This document shows, one piece after another, positions 51,126 to 60,038 of a DNA stretch of 64,000 nt. Within the stretch, counting starts at the first letter, position 1; every line of letters begins with the position of its first letter. The notes beneath the pieces are model-generated. The model saw only the letters and a list, made by a program, of their open reading frames with translations. It ran no database searches and was not told the DNA's origin. Origin of the DNA: Streptomyces wuyuanensis (GTDB taxonomy: Bacteria; Actinomycetota; Actinomycetes; Streptomycetales; Streptomycetaceae); NCBI RefSeq assembly GCF_900103455.1, contig NZ_FNHI01000006.1, forward strand, positions 1-64,000, in the 5' to 3' direction. Made by a program: the position numbers and the translations under genes.

Positions 51126-52439
51126 TCAGCCCTGAAGGAACGCCACCAGCGCGTTGGCCAGCAGGTACGGGTCGTCCGCGCCGCAGAGTTCGCGGGCGCT
51201 GTGCATCGAGAGGATCGCCACGCCGATGTCGACGGTCCGGATCCCGTGGCGGGCGGCGGTGATCGGGCCGATCGTCGTGCCGCACGGCATCGCGTTGTTG
51301 GAGACGAACGTCTGCCACTCCACGCCGGCGCGCTCGCAGGCGGCGGCGAACACGGCCCGGCCGCTGCCGTCCGTCGCGTACCGCTGGTTGGCGTTGACCT
51401 TCAGGATGGGGCCGCGGTTGGGGCGGGGGTGGTGCGTGGGGTCGTGGCGCTCGGCGTAGTTGGGGTGCACGGCGTGGCCGGTGTCGGAGGAGAGGCAGAC
51501 GGTGCCGGCGAACGCGCGGGCGCGGTCCTCGTAGGTGCCACCGCGGGCGAACACCGAGCGTTCGAGCACCGACCCGAGGAGCGGGCCGTCCGCGCCGGTG
51601 TCCGCCTGGGAGCCGTTCTCCTCGTGGTCGAAGGCGGCGAGGACGGGGATGTACGCCAGGTCGTCCCGGCCGGAGACGGCGGCGAGCGCCGCGGTCCCGG
51701 CGTGCACGGAGAGCAGGTTGTCCATCCGCGGACCGGCCACGAGTTCGCGGTTCCGGCCGAGGAACGCGGGGGCTTCCAGGGCGTGGGTCATCAGGTCCCA
51801 GCCGGTGACCTCGCCGGGGGCGAGTCCGCTCTCGTCCTCCAGGAAGGAGATCAGATCGCCTTCCCTGACGGTGCCGCCGAGACCCCAGATGGGCTGCATG
51901 TGCTTCTGCTTGTCGAGCTGGAGCCCCTTCTCGTAGATCGAGCGGTCCATGTGGATCGCGAGCTGGGGCACGCGCAGCAGCGGCCGGTCGATGTTCACCA
52001 GGCGGGTGGAGCCGTCCCGCAGGGTGAGCCGCCCGGCGAGGCCGAGGTCGCGGTCGAGCCAGGAGTTGAGCAGCGGTCCGCCGTAGATCTCGACGGCGAT
52101 CTGCCGCCAGCCGTGCGCGCCCATGTCCGGCTCGGGCTTGACCCGGAGGTTGGGGGAGTCGGTGTGGGCGCCGACGATGCGGAAGGGGGTGTGCGCCGGT
52201 GCGCCCTCCGGCACGTACCAGGCGATGATCGCGCCGCCCCGGAGCACGTACTTCCCGCCGCTCGTCCCGTCCCAGGCGTCGGTCTCCTCGACCCGCCGGA
52301 ATCCGGCCTTCTCCAGCCGCTCGGCGGCGTTCGCCACGGCGTGGTAGGGCGAGGGACTCGCCGCCAGGAAGGACATCATGTCCTCGGTGTGGCCGCGGTC
52401 GAAGGCGGCGGACGACGGGGAGGCTGCACGACTGCTCAT
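51126..52439 (-). CDS. M18-family aminopeptidase
   Basis: A 437-residue zinc aminopeptidase. Metal-binding motifs of the family are visible: VGAHTDSPNLRVKP (His and Asp), DHEENGSQADTGADGPLL (Asp and Glu pair), SSDTGHAVHPNY and GTTIGPITAARHGI near the C-terminus. M18 enzymes remove acidic or hydrophobic N-terminal residues in the cytoplasm as dodecamers. ATG 52439 follows AAGG by eight bases; GTG 52448 is the alternative. Confidence 0.93.
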   Translation of the reverse strand: MSSRAASPSSAAFDRGHTEDMMSFLAASPSPYHAVANAAERLEKAGFRRVEETDAWDGTSGGKYVLRGGAIIAWYVPEGAPAHTPFRIVGAHTDSPNLRVKPEPDMGAHGWRQIAVEIYGGPLLNSWLDRDLGLAGRLTLRDGSTRLVNIDRPLLRVPQLAIHMDRSIYEKGLQLDKQKHMQPIWGLGGTVREGDLISFLEDESGLAPGEVTGWDLMTHALEAPAFLGRNRELVAGPRMDNLLSVHAGTAALAAVSGRDDLAYIPVLAAFDHEENGSQADTGADGPLLGSVLERSVFARGGTYEDRARAFAGTVCLSSDTGHAVHPNYAERHDPTHHPRPNRGPILKVNANQRYATDGSGRAVFAAACERAGVEWQTFVSNNAMPCGTTIGPITAARHGIRTVDIGVAILSMHSARELCGADDPYLLANALVAFLQG

Positions 52440-52534
52440 GGTGTTCACCTTAACGAGCGTTCCTCGCGCGGCCGCTCCGCCCGGGGGACCGGCGGTGCGC
52501 GGCGCGGTACGGGGCGGTGGGCCCCGGTACGGCG

Positions 52535-52570
52535 GAAGGCCCGCTCCCCGGCGTACGGGAGCGGGCCTTC
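52535..52570. terminator. Terminator downstream of the long acyl-CoA dehydrogenase
   Basis: GAAGGCCCGCTCCC (52535-52548) and GGGAGCGGGCCTTC (52557-52570) are perfect 14-bp arms with an eight-base loop, 26 bases past the stop on the minus strand. Confidence 0.8.
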
Positions 52571-52595
52571 GCTGCGGTGTGGTGCGAGGCGCGGA

Positions 52596-54422
52596 CTAGA
52601 AGGCCGCCTCGTCCAGCTCCATCAGGTCGTTGTCGACGCCCTCGGCGATCTCGCGGGCGAGCGAGACGCCCGGCAGGACGTTGGCGGCGAAGAACTTCGC
52701 GGCCGCGATCTTGCCCTGGTAGAACGCCTTGTCCTTGGCGGAGGCGGTCTCCAGCTTCTCGGCGGCGACGGCGGCACCGCGCAGCAGCAGGTAGCCGACG
52801 ACGACGTCGCCGGAGGCGAGCAGCAGACGGGTGGTGTTGAGGCCGACCTTGTAGATGTTCTTGACGTCCTCGCCGGTGGCGGTGAGGTCGGTGAGCATCC
52901 GGCCGACGATCGCCTCCAGGTCCACGGCGGCCTTGGAGAGGGCGTCGCGGGCGGCGGCCAGCTCCTCGCCGCCGGTGCCGACCGCGAGGAACTTCTTGAT
53001 CTCCTCGGCCAGCAGGTTCAGCGAGGCGCCCTGGTCACGGACGATCTTCCGGAAGAAGTAGTCCTGGCCCTGGATCGCCGTGGTGCCCTCGTAGAGGGTG
53101 TCGATCTTGGCGTCGCGGATGTACTGCTCGATCGGGTACTCCTGCAGGTACCCGGAGCCGCCGAAGATCTGGAGCGACTGGGCGAGCTGCTCGTACGCCT
53201 TCTCGGAGCCGTAGCCCTTCACGATCGGCAGCAGCAGGTCGTTGAGGCCGTGCAGGGACTTGGCGTCCTCGCCCGCGGCCTCCTTGAACGCGATCTCGTC
53301 CTGCACCGCGGCGGTGTAGAGGACGAGGGAGCGCATGCCCTCCGCGTACGCCTTCTGCGTCATCAGCGAGCGGCGCACGTCGGGGTGGTGGGTGATGGTG
53401 ACCTTGGGCGCGGTCTTGTCCATGAAGTTCGCCAGGTCGGGGCCCTGGACGCGCTCCTTGGCGTACTCCAGCGCGTTGAGGTAGCCCGTCGAGAGCGTGG
53501 AGATCGCCTTCGTGCCGACCATCATGCGGGCGAACTCGATGATCATGAACATCTGGCGGATGCCGTCGTGCTTGTCGCCGATCAGCCAGCCCTTGGCGGG
53601 GTGCTTGTCGCCGAAGGTCATCTCGCACGTGTTGGACGCCTTGAGGCCCATCTTGTGCTCGACGTTGGTGGCGTAGACGCCGTTGCGCTCGCCCAGCTCG
53701 CCGGTCTCCCAGTCGAAGTGGAACTTCGGCACGAGGAAGAGGGACAGGCCCTTGGTGCCGGGGCCGTGGCCCTCGGGGCGGGCGAGGACGTAGTGGAGGA
53801 TGTTCTCCTCCATGTCGTGCTCACCGGAGGTGATGAAGCGCTTCACGCCCTCGATGTGCCAGGAGCCGTCGTCCTGCTGGATCGCCTTGGTGCGGCCGGC
53901 GCCGACGTCCGAGCCCGCGTCGGGCTCGGTGAGGACCATGGTGGAGCCCCACTGCTTCTCGACCGCGATCCGGGCGACCTTCTTCTGCGCCTCGTTGCCC
54001 TCCTCGTGGAGGATGCCGGCGAACGCCGGACCCGAGGAGTACATCCATATCGCCGGGTTCGAGCCGAGGAGCAGCTCGGCGTAGGACCAGACGAGGGAGC
54101 GCGGCGCGGTGGTGCCGCCGATCTCCTCGGGGAGGCCCAGGCGCCAGTACTCGGAGTCCATGAAGGCCTTGTAGCTCTTCTTGAAGCTCGCCGGCACCGG
54201 GGCGGTGTTGGTCTCGGGGTCGAAGACCGGCGGGTTGCGGTCGGCGTCGGCGAAGGACTCGGCGAGGTCGTTCTCCGCGAGGCGGGCGATCTCGTCGAGG
54301 ATGCTCTTGGCGGTCTCGACGTCCATCTCCGCGAACGGGCCGGTGCCGTACAGCTTGTCGCGCCCGAGGACCTCGAAGAGGTTGAACTCGATGTCGCGGA
54401 GATTCGACTTGTAGTGCCCCAT
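52596..54422 (-). CDS. Acyl-CoA dehydrogenase, long form (about 600 residues)
   Basis: A 608-residue flavoenzyme with three canonical domains plus a C-terminal extension of about 150 residues, the form found in actinobacterial FadE5-type long-chain acyl-CoA dehydrogenases. Clear segments are [18 protein letters not shown] (FAD contact), [13 protein letters not shown], and the catalytic-Glu region [16 protein letters not shown]. It catalyses the first step of beta-oxidation. Upstream is an AT-rich promoter with several short inverted repeats, fitting a TetR- or FadR-type fatty acid regulator. Confidence 0.93.
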   Translation of the reverse strand: MGHYKSNLRDIEFNLFEVLGRDKLYGTGPFAEMDVETAKSILDEIARLAENDLAESFADADRNPPVFDPETNTAPVPASFKKSYKAFMDSEYWRLGLPEEIGGTTAPRSLVWSYAELLLGSNPAIWMYSSGPAFAGILHEEGNEAQKKVARIAVEKQWGSTMVLTEPDAGSDVGAGRTKAIQQDDGSWHIEGVKRFITSGEHDMEENILHYVLARPEGHGPGTKGLSLFLVPKFHFDWETGELGERNGVYATNVEHKMGLKASNTCEMTFGDKHPAKGWLIGDKHDGIRQMFMIIEFARMMVGTKAISTLSTGYLNALEYAKERVQGPDLANFMDKTAPKVTITHHPDVRRSLMTQKAYAEGMRSLVLYTAAVQDEIAFKEAAGEDAKSLHGLNDLLLPIVKGYGSEKAYEQLAQSLQIFGGSGYLQEYPIEQYIRDAKIDTLYEGTTAIQGQDYFFRKIVRDQGASLNLLAEEIKKFLAVGTGGEELAAARDALSKAAVDLEAIVGRMLTDLTATGEDVKNIYKVGLNTTRLLLASGDVVVGYLLLRGAAVAAEKLETASAKDKAFYQGKIAAAKFFAANVLPGVSLAREIAEGVDNDLMELDEAAF

Positions 54423-54481
54423 GGCGACGGCTCCGTAACGGATCGGGGAGGAGGCAGGGTTCCTCGTACATCTACCAGCAA

Positions 54482-54500
54482 GTAGCTACGATGATGCTAC
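54482..54500. promoter_or_regulatory. Inverted repeat GTAGC-N9-GCTAC in the acyl-CoA dehydrogenase promoter
   Basis: Perfect 5-bp arms (54482-54486, 54496-54500), next to CTAC-N6-GTAG (overlapping on the left) and TACC-N4-GGTA on the right. Such nested short repeats are common at TetR-controlled fatty acid genes. The binding protein is unknown. Confidence 0.4.
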
Positions 54501-54523
54501 CCGTCGGTAATAAGAAGCAACCC

Positions 54524-54724
54524 CTAACGGGCATCTGTGACGCGGCCCGCATCCGACGGCACTTCCGGGCCCGCCGGCTCACACCAGACTGTCTTGCTGT
54601 CCGGGCCGCGGTCCACACCCCGGCGCAGACTGACCGCGTCCGGCAGGGCGAGGCCCGCGCCGTGCCCTCGCGGGCACCCGAGACGCTCGTCGCCGGCGCG
54701 ATCAGGTCCGGGGGCTCGGCCGCT
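54524..54724 (-). pseudogene. Remnant of a HATPase_c (anti-sigma-like) protein C-terminus
   Basis: The minus frame ends with about 66 residues resembling the C-terminus of Streptomyces RsbW-like ATP-binding proteins. GHGAGLALPDAVSLRRGVDR corresponds to the usual GRGLALVDA-type G2 box, and PDSKTVWCE to the terminal G-K-T-V-W motif. Nothing upstream matches the N- and G1-boxes before the SseB gene begins in the other direction. A truncated remnant is inferred; no start or ribosome site is visible. Confidence 0.4.
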
Positions 54725-54780
54725 GAGGCGGGGCCGGCGGTCGGGCCCGCTCCCGGCGGAGCCTCGGTAGGCTTGCGCCC

Positions 54781-55278
54781 ATGTACGGCTACGACCAGAC
54801 CCCCGGCGGTCAGCAGCACTACGGCCCCCCGCCGCAGCAGCCGATGTCGGGTGCGGGCATGCCCGGTGCCGGGATGCCCGGAGCGGGCTACGGCGAGCAA
54901 CCGCTGTACCCCGAGCCGTCACCCCCCTCGCTCGCCGACGCGGTGCGGGCCTTCACGACGGGTTCGCTCTCCGCGGAGGACTTCCAGCAGGTCTTCGCGA
55001 CGTCGAAGGTGTACTGCCCGCGCGGCGACAACCCCGGCTTCCTGGCCCTGCACAACACCCAGCAGCCGGTGATCCCGATGTTCAGCTCGCTCAAGGAACT
55101 GCGCCGGTACGCGGGCAAGGAGTCCAAGTACTTCGTGATCACGGGCGCGGAGGTGATCGACCTGCTGCCCACCGGGTACGGCTTCGTCCTCGACATGGAG
55201 GGCGAGCACCGGATGGTCTTCGACGCGAAGGCCGTCGAGCAGATGGTCGACTTCGCGATGCGGCGCATGTACGGCTAG
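54781..55278 (+). CDS. SseB-family protein
   Basis: A 165-residue protein. Residues 1-45 are Gly/Pro/Gln/Tyr-rich with the repeat GAGMPGAGMPGAG. The rest is one SseB N-terminal domain (VYCPRGDNPGFLALHNTQQP, then PMFSSLKELRRYAGKESKY and GYGFVLDMEGEHRMVF). The family is widespread in streptomycetes; its role is not established. It is a single-gene unit closed by a perfect hairpin. Confidence 0.82.
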   Translation: MYGYDQTPGGQQHYGPPPQQPMSGAGMPGAGMPGAGYGEQPLYPEPSPPSLADAVRAFTTGSLSAEDFQQVFATSKVYCPRGDNPGFLALHNTQQPVIPMFSSLKELRRYAGKESKYFVITGAEVIDLLPTGYGFVLDMEGEHRMVFDAKAVEQMVDFAMRRMYG

Positions 55279-55310
55279 TCCCGCACCCCCTTCTCTCTCC
55301 TCTCTCCGCC

Positions 55311-55350
55311 GACGACCGGCGAGCACCTCCCGCGATGCTCGCCGGTCGTC
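55311..55350. terminator. Terminator after the SseB gene
   Basis: Arms 55311-55325 and 55336-55350 (GACGACCGGCGAGCA and its complement) pair perfectly around ten bases, 33 bases past the stop. Confidence 0.82.
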
Positions 55351-55491
55351 TGCGTGCCGGGGCTTCCGCGCGGACCGTCCCGTTCCGTACGCCGTCCGCT
55401 GCGGGACTCCGGGAATGCGTCCCGGGGGATCCGTGTTGGGGGTGGCGAGAAGTTCAGGATTCAACTAATCTGGACGCACAAGGAGGTTCCC

Positions 55492-56451
55492 ATGCCTGCA
55501 GTGACTGTCGAGAACCCGCTCACCCTGCCGCGCGTCACCGCGGCCGACGACGCCGTGCAGCGGCCCGTACTCGCCGTGACCACGGCCCCCCAGGGGTACG
55601 AGGGGGAGGGCTTCCCGGTGCGCCGCGCGTTCGCCGGGATCAACTACAAGCACCTCGACCCGTTCATCATGATGGACCAGATGGGCGAGGTGGAGTACGC
55701 GCCGGGCGAGCCCAAGGGCACGCCCTGGCATCCGCACCGCGGCTTCGAGACCGTCACCTACCTGATCGACGGAACCTTCGTCCACCAGGACAGCAACGGC
55801 GGCGGCGGCACCATCCGCAACGGCGACACCCAGTGGATGACGGCCGGCTCAGGGCTGCTCCACATCGAGGCCCCGCCGGAGGACCTCGTCATGTCGGGCG
55901 GGCTCTTCCACGGGCTCCAGCTCTGGGTGAACCTCCCGGCCGCGAACAAGATGATGGACCCGCGCTACCAGGACATCCGCGGCGGCCAGGTGCAGCTGCT
56001 GACCTCCCCTGACGGCGGCGCCCTGCTCCGGGTGATCGCCGGCGAGCTCGACGGGCACGAGGGGCCGGGCATCACCCACACGCCGATCACGATGATCCAC
56101 GCGACCCTGCGGCCGGGCGCGCAGATCACGCTGCCGTGGCGCGAGGACTTCAATGGCCTGGCCTACGTCCTCGCCGGGCGGGGCGCGGTCGGCGCCGAGC
56201 GCCGGCCCGTCCACAAGGGCCAGACCGCGGTCTTCGGCGAGGGCGGCGCCCTGACCGTGCGGGCCGACGACAAGCAGGACGGCGTGGGCACCGGTGATCT
56301 GGAGATCGTGCTGCTCGGCGGCCGGCCGATCCGGGAGCCGATGGCGCACTACGGGCCGTTCGTCATGAACACCCGCGAGGAGCTCCAGCAGGCGTTCGAG
56401 GACTTCCAGAAGGGCCGCCTCGGCACCATTCCGGCCGTACACGGCATGTGA
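55492..56451 (+). CDS. Pirin-family protein
   Basis: A 319-residue double-cupin protein. The N-terminal cupin holds the metal site PWHPHRGFETVTYLIDG and the later HIEAPPEDL; the C-terminal half has the pirin-C features (GRGAVGAERRPVHKGQTAVF). Pirins bind Fe(II); some show quercetin dioxygenase activity and others act as redox-sensitive partners. ATG 55492 lies six bases after AAGGAGG, a near-ideal ribosome site; longer frames begin in the terminator region. Confidence 0.92.
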   Translation: MPAVTVENPLTLPRVTAADDAVQRPVLAVTTAPQGYEGEGFPVRRAFAGINYKHLDPFIMMDQMGEVEYAPGEPKGTPWHPHRGFETVTYLIDGTFVHQDSNGGGGTIRNGDTQWMTAGSGLLHIEAPPEDLVMSGGLFHGLQLWVNLPAANKMMDPRYQDIRGGQVQLLTSPDGGALLRVIAGELDGHEGPGITHTPITMIHATLRPGAQITLPWREDFNGLAYVLAGRGAVGAERRPVHKGQTAVFGEGGALTVRADDKQDGVGTGDLEIVLLGGRPIREPMAHYGPFVMNTREELQQAFEDFQKGRLGTIPAVHGM

Positions 56452-56632
56452 GTCCCCCGGGCTCCGGGGACGGCAACCCGGGGTGGGCGGCCGACACCGC
56501 CCGCCCCGGGCCTCCGGGAGGCAACCGGACGCACCCTGACCGACGAGTCCCCCTCCGGTCCCGACTGACAGGGCGTCACCCGTCCGGCCCGGCGGACGGG
56601 ACGGGGTGCGCCGGACGTGATCGGCTGGGTAC

Positions 56633-57736
56633 GTGCCGCCGCAGACCCTTCTCCCCCGGCCCGTGCAGCGAGTCGCCGCCTGGTGTGCCGTCGCGCTGCT
56701 CGTCGCGGGGGTCGCCGCCGTCGGCATCTGGCTGGTCGTCGAGTTCAAGACCGCCGTCACCCCGCTGCTGCTCGCGCTGCTGGGCACCGCCCTGCTCGGC
56801 CCGCTGCACCGGCGGCTGATCAGGATGAAGGTGCAGCGCTCGCTCGCCGCCGGGATCACCTGTGCGGCCGTCGTCGCCGTCGTCGGCGGGGCGTTGTACA
56901 TCGTGGTCAACGCGCTGATCGAGTCCGGCGACCAGATCATCGCCTCCCTCAAGCAGGCCGCAGCCGACCTCGCCCGGCACTTCGGCGCGGCCGGCACCTC
57001 CCTCGACGACCTGACCACCAACTCCAGGGAGCTGCTCTCCAAGTTCGGCGGGACGGCCGCGTCCGGGGTGATCTCGGGCATCAGCGTCGTGGGCGAGACG
57101 GTCGCCATCGCCGTGCTGGCCCTGCTGCTGATCTTCTTCTTCCTCCGCGACTCCGACCGCGCGGTCTCCACCCTGCGCTCCCTCGTTCCGCAGTCCACCG
57201 GGGACACGGCGGAGGCGATGGGGCGCCGGGCCTTCGAGGCGGTCGAGGGCTTCATGCGCGGCACCACGTTCATCGCCCTGATCGACGCCGTCTGCATCAC
57301 GGTCGGCCTGCTGATCCTGCGGGTTCCCGGCGCGGTCGGGCTGGGCGCGCTGGTCTTCGTCTTCGCCTACATCCCCTATCTAGGGGCGTTCATCTCCGGT
57401 TCGATGGCCGTGCTGGTGGCGCTCGCCGACCGGGGCTTCGTGATCGCGCTCTGGGCGCTCGGCGTCGTCCTCGCCGTGCAGGTGCTGGAGGGGCACGTGC
57501 TCCAGCCGATGATCCAGAGCCGCACCGTCCAGATGCACCCGGCGGTGGTGATGCTGGCGATCACGGCGGGTGCCGGCATCGCCGGCATCCTCGGGATGCT
57601 GATGGCCGTGCCGCTCACGGCCGCCGCGTTCGGGATCGTCGGCGAGCTGCGCAGCCGCTACGAGGCCGTCGGCGAGCCCACGCAGGGACCCGGCGGCAGC
57701 ACCTCGGGGGGCCCGTCCAGCGGCCCCGGCTCGTAG
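56633..57736 (+). CDS. AI-2E (TqsA/YtqA-like) family transporter
   Basis: A 367-residue inner-membrane protein with about eight helices: paired N-terminal spans (VAAWCAVALLVAGVAAVGIWL, LLLALLGTALLGPLHRRL), a soluble middle region, and C-terminal spans. It contains IPYLGAFISGSMAVLVAL and LEGHVLQPMIQSRTVQMHP, the family hallmark. Members export small molecules or exchange ions; the AI-2 role is not general. The 3' end overlaps the convergent phosphatase gene by 79 bases. Confidence 0.88.
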   Translation: MPPQTLLPRPVQRVAAWCAVALLVAGVAAVGIWLVVEFKTAVTPLLLALLGTALLGPLHRRLIRMKVQRSLAAGITCAAVVAVVGGALYIVVNALIESGDQIIASLKQAAADLARHFGAAGTSLDDLTTNSRELLSKFGGTAASGVISGISVVGETVAIAVLALLLIFFFLRDSDRAVSTLRSLVPQSTGDTAEAMGRRAFEAVEGFMRGTTFIALIDAVCITVGLLILRVPGAVGLGALVFVFAYIPYLGAFISGSMAVLVALADRGFVIALWALGVVLAVQVLEGHVLQPMIQSRTVQMHPAVVMLAITAGAGIAGILGMLMAVPLTAAAFGIVGELRSRYEAVGEPTQGPGGSTSGGPSSGPGS

Positions 57737-59850
57737 AGCTCGAACCAGATCGACTTGCCCTCGCCCCTCGGATCCACGCCCCAGAGGTCGGCGAGCATCT
57801 CCATCAGCACCAGGCCCCGGCCGGACGACGCCAGTTCGCCGGGACTCCGCTTGTGCGGCAGCTCGTCGCTCGTGTCCGAGACCTCCACCCGCAGCCGCCG
57901 GCAGCCGTGCTCACCGACCGCCTCCGCCACCATCAGCGCGTCCCCGTCGGTGTGCACGAGCACGTTGGTGACCATCTCGGAGACCATCAGCACGGCCGAG
58001 TCGATCTGCTCCTCGTCGGCCCAGTCGTGCAGCAGATCGCGCATCTGCCGCCGCGCCGCCGAGATCCGCTCCGGTTCGGCCTGGCGGACGGTCAGGACCG
58101 TGCGCCGCGGGGCACGGCGGGCCGGCCTGCCGTGCCGGGACAGCAGCACGACCGCGATGTCGTCCTCGCGCCGGTCCGAGAGCGGACCGGTGGTGTGGTG
58201 CGAGGCCGGCCCGTGCACGGCCTGCACCAGCGCGTCCGCGAGCTTCTCCAGCGAGCCCGCCTCGTCCCGGTGCTCCTCCAGCACGGCCCGGATCCGCGCC
58301 CATCCGCTGTCCAGGTCGTGGCCGCCGGTCTCCAGCAGCCCGTCCGTGCAGATCATGATCGTCTCCCCGGGCTCCAGCACGATCTGCGTCGTGGGGTAGT
58401 CGGAGTCCGGGTCGATCCCCAGCGGCAGACCCCCGGCCGTGGGGCGCAGGATCACCGTGCCGTCGGCCATCCTGATCGCCGGATCGGGGTGCCCCGCCCG
58501 GGCGATGTCGATCGTGCCGGTCGCGGGATCGCACTCCAGGTAGAGGCAGGTCGCGAAGCGCGGGGCGGTGTGGCCGCCCACGGGGTCGCCGTCGTCGTAC
58601 GCCTCGCTCTCCGTGTAGTCGTGCAGCCCGGCCAGGAAGCGGGATGCCCGGGCCAGCACCGCGTCGGGGCGGTGGCCCTCGGAGGCGTAGGCGCGCAGGG
58701 CGGTGCGCAGCTGCCCCATCAGCCCCGCCGCCCGTACGTCATGGCCCTGGACGTCGCCGATGACCAGCGCGATCCTCCCGCCCCCCGGCCCCTCGGGACG
58801 GGATCCGCCGCCGGGCAGCGGGATGAGGTCGTACCAGTCGCCGCCGACCTGGAGGCCGCCGCCGGTCGGCACGTACCGGGCCGCCACGGACATGCCCGGG
58901 ATGCCCGGTCCCAGCGACGGCATCATCGATCGCTGGAGGCCCCGCGACAGCTCCCGTTCGTTCTCGGCGACCCCCGCGCGGGCCAGTGCCTGCGCCAGCA
59001 TCCGGGCCACGGTGGTCAGGACCGAGCGTTCGTCGGGCGTGAAGGCGACGGGATGGCTGAACGCCGCCATCCAGGTGCCCATCGTGCGGCCCGCCACGAT
59101 CAACGGCAGGAAGGCCCACGACTGCCTGCCGTAGACCTCGATCAGCGGCCACATCGTGGGATACCGGCGCCGGTACTCCTCCGGCGTCGGCACGTAGAGG
59201 GCCCGTCCCGTGCGGATGACCTCGGCGACCGGGTACTCGGTGTCGAGCGGCATGTCGGCGAGCGGACCGGCCTCGTGCTCGTCGTAGCCGTGATGCCCGA
59301 GGACCTTGAGCCGGTCCGCGGTGACGCCGAAGACGGCCAGCCCGTCGGGCGAGAAGCCCGGCATCGACAGCGAGGCCGCCACCCGCAGCACCTCGGCGGT
59401 TGACCGGGCCTCGGCCAGCGCCCGGCCCGCGTCCAGCAGGAACGCCTCGCGGGAGCGCCGCCAGTCACCGGTCACGGGGGTGTGGGCGCTCGTGCCCGGC
59501 TGCGGCTCGGGGACCTCCTGGATCGTGCCGAACAGGTGGTAGCCGTCCCCTTCGGGCACCGGCTTGCAGCGGCTGCGCACGACGCGCAGCACCCGCCCCT
59601 CCTCGTCGACGACCCGGACCCGGGACTCGGCCAGGGTCCCCTCGGCCACCGCGAGCCCGATGATGCCGTTGACCTCGTTCCAGTCGACGGGGTGCAGTCG
59701 GGAGCGCACGGCCGAGGACGTGTACGTGCCGCCCCCACCGGGCAGCCCGAGCAGCCGGGCGGCCTCCGCGTCGAGGCTCACGGTCCCGGAGGCGTTGTCC
59801 CAGCGCCACAGGCCGGTCGCCGTCGCGGCCAGGACGTCCTCGGTGCGCAT
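57658..59850 (-). CDS. PAS-GAF-SpoIIE (PP2C) phosphatase with C-terminal HATPase domain
   Basis: A 730-residue signalling protein. In order: PAS domain (about 1-110), GAF domain (about 130-290), PP2C/SpoIIE phosphatase (about 310-530; RYVPTGGGLQVGGDWYDLIP, VIGDVQGHDVRAAGLMGQLR, MICTDGLLETGG), then an RsbW-like ATPase (about 590-720; MVSEMVTNVLVHTDGDAL, GRGLVLMEML). It can dephosphorylate an anti-anti-sigma factor and bind or phosphorylate partners, linking a sensed signal to a sigma factor. ATG 59850 is the likely start; a TACAGT lies six bases upstream. Confidence 0.92.
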   Translation of the reverse strand: MRTEDVLAATATGLWRWDNASGTVSLDAEAARLLGLPGGGGTYTSSAVRSRLHPVDWNEVNGIIGLAVAEGTLAESRVRVVDEEGRVLRVVRSRCKPVPEGDGYHLFGTIQEVPEPQPGTSAHTPVTGDWRRSREAFLLDAGRALAEARSTAEVLRVAASLSMPGFSPDGLAVFGVTADRLKVLGHHGYDEHEAGPLADMPLDTEYPVAEVIRTGRALYVPTPEEYRRRYPTMWPLIEVYGRQSWAFLPLIVAGRTMGTWMAAFSHPVAFTPDERSVLTTVARMLAQALARAGVAENERELSRGLQRSMMPSLGPGIPGMSVAARYVPTGGGLQVGGDWYDLIPLPGGGSRPEGPGGGRIALVIGDVQGHDVRAAGLMGQLRTALRAYASEGHRPDAVLARASRFLAGLHDYTESEAYDDGDPVGGHTAPRFATCLYLECDPATGTIDIARAGHPDPAIRMADGTVILRPTAGGLPLGIDPDSDYPTTQIVLEPGETIMICTDGLLETGGHDLDSGWARIRAVLEEHRDEAGSLEKLADALVQAVHGPASHHTTGPLSDRREDDIAVVLLSRHGRPARRAPRRTVLTVRQAEPERISAARRQMRDLLHDWADEEQIDSAVLMVSEMVTNVLVHTDGDALMVAEAVGEHGCRRLRVEVSDTSDELPHKRSPGELASSGRGLVLMEMLADLWGVDPRGEGKSIWFELYEPGPLDGPPEVLPPGPCVGSPTAS

Positions 59851-60038
59851 TTTCCTACTGTATTCAGCTTGCTCCGGCCCACACCCGCTGGGTCCGAGGG
59901 CCCGGCCTGTCACCGCGGAGCCGCCGCACCGCCGGGCCGCGCTGCACCGCGCCGTAATCCGGAAGGGCGACCACGGGCCGGGCGGTAACCTGGGTGGGTC
60001 CGCCCACATCCCCCATCGCGAAGACTGGATGAACGACG

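Larger units (their letters stand above)
54423..54780. other. Divergent intergenic region with promoter and gene remnant
   Basis: This 358-base gap holds an AT-rich promoter zone at 54465-54525 for the acyl-CoA dehydrogenase and, further right, a probable degraded ATPase fragment. The SseB gene starts at its right edge. Confidence 0.5.

Noticed and set aside
50661..54485. A 1274-codon open frame on the plus strand
   Set aside because: It lies opposite four coherent minus-strand genes with clear domains; the translation is low-complexity (Val, Gly, Asp, Leu) without motifs. Such antisense frames are a by-product of GC-rich third codon positions.
54472..54900. A 142-codon minus-strand gene upstream of the acyl-CoA dehydrogenase
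   Set aside because: It overlaps the start of the SseB gene and the AT-rich promoter, and has no recognisable motif; a different frame carries the ATPase-like remnant.
56617..59403. A 928-codon plus-strand open frame
   Set aside because: It runs across the AI-2E transporter in another frame and antisense to the phosphatase; no domain is visible.
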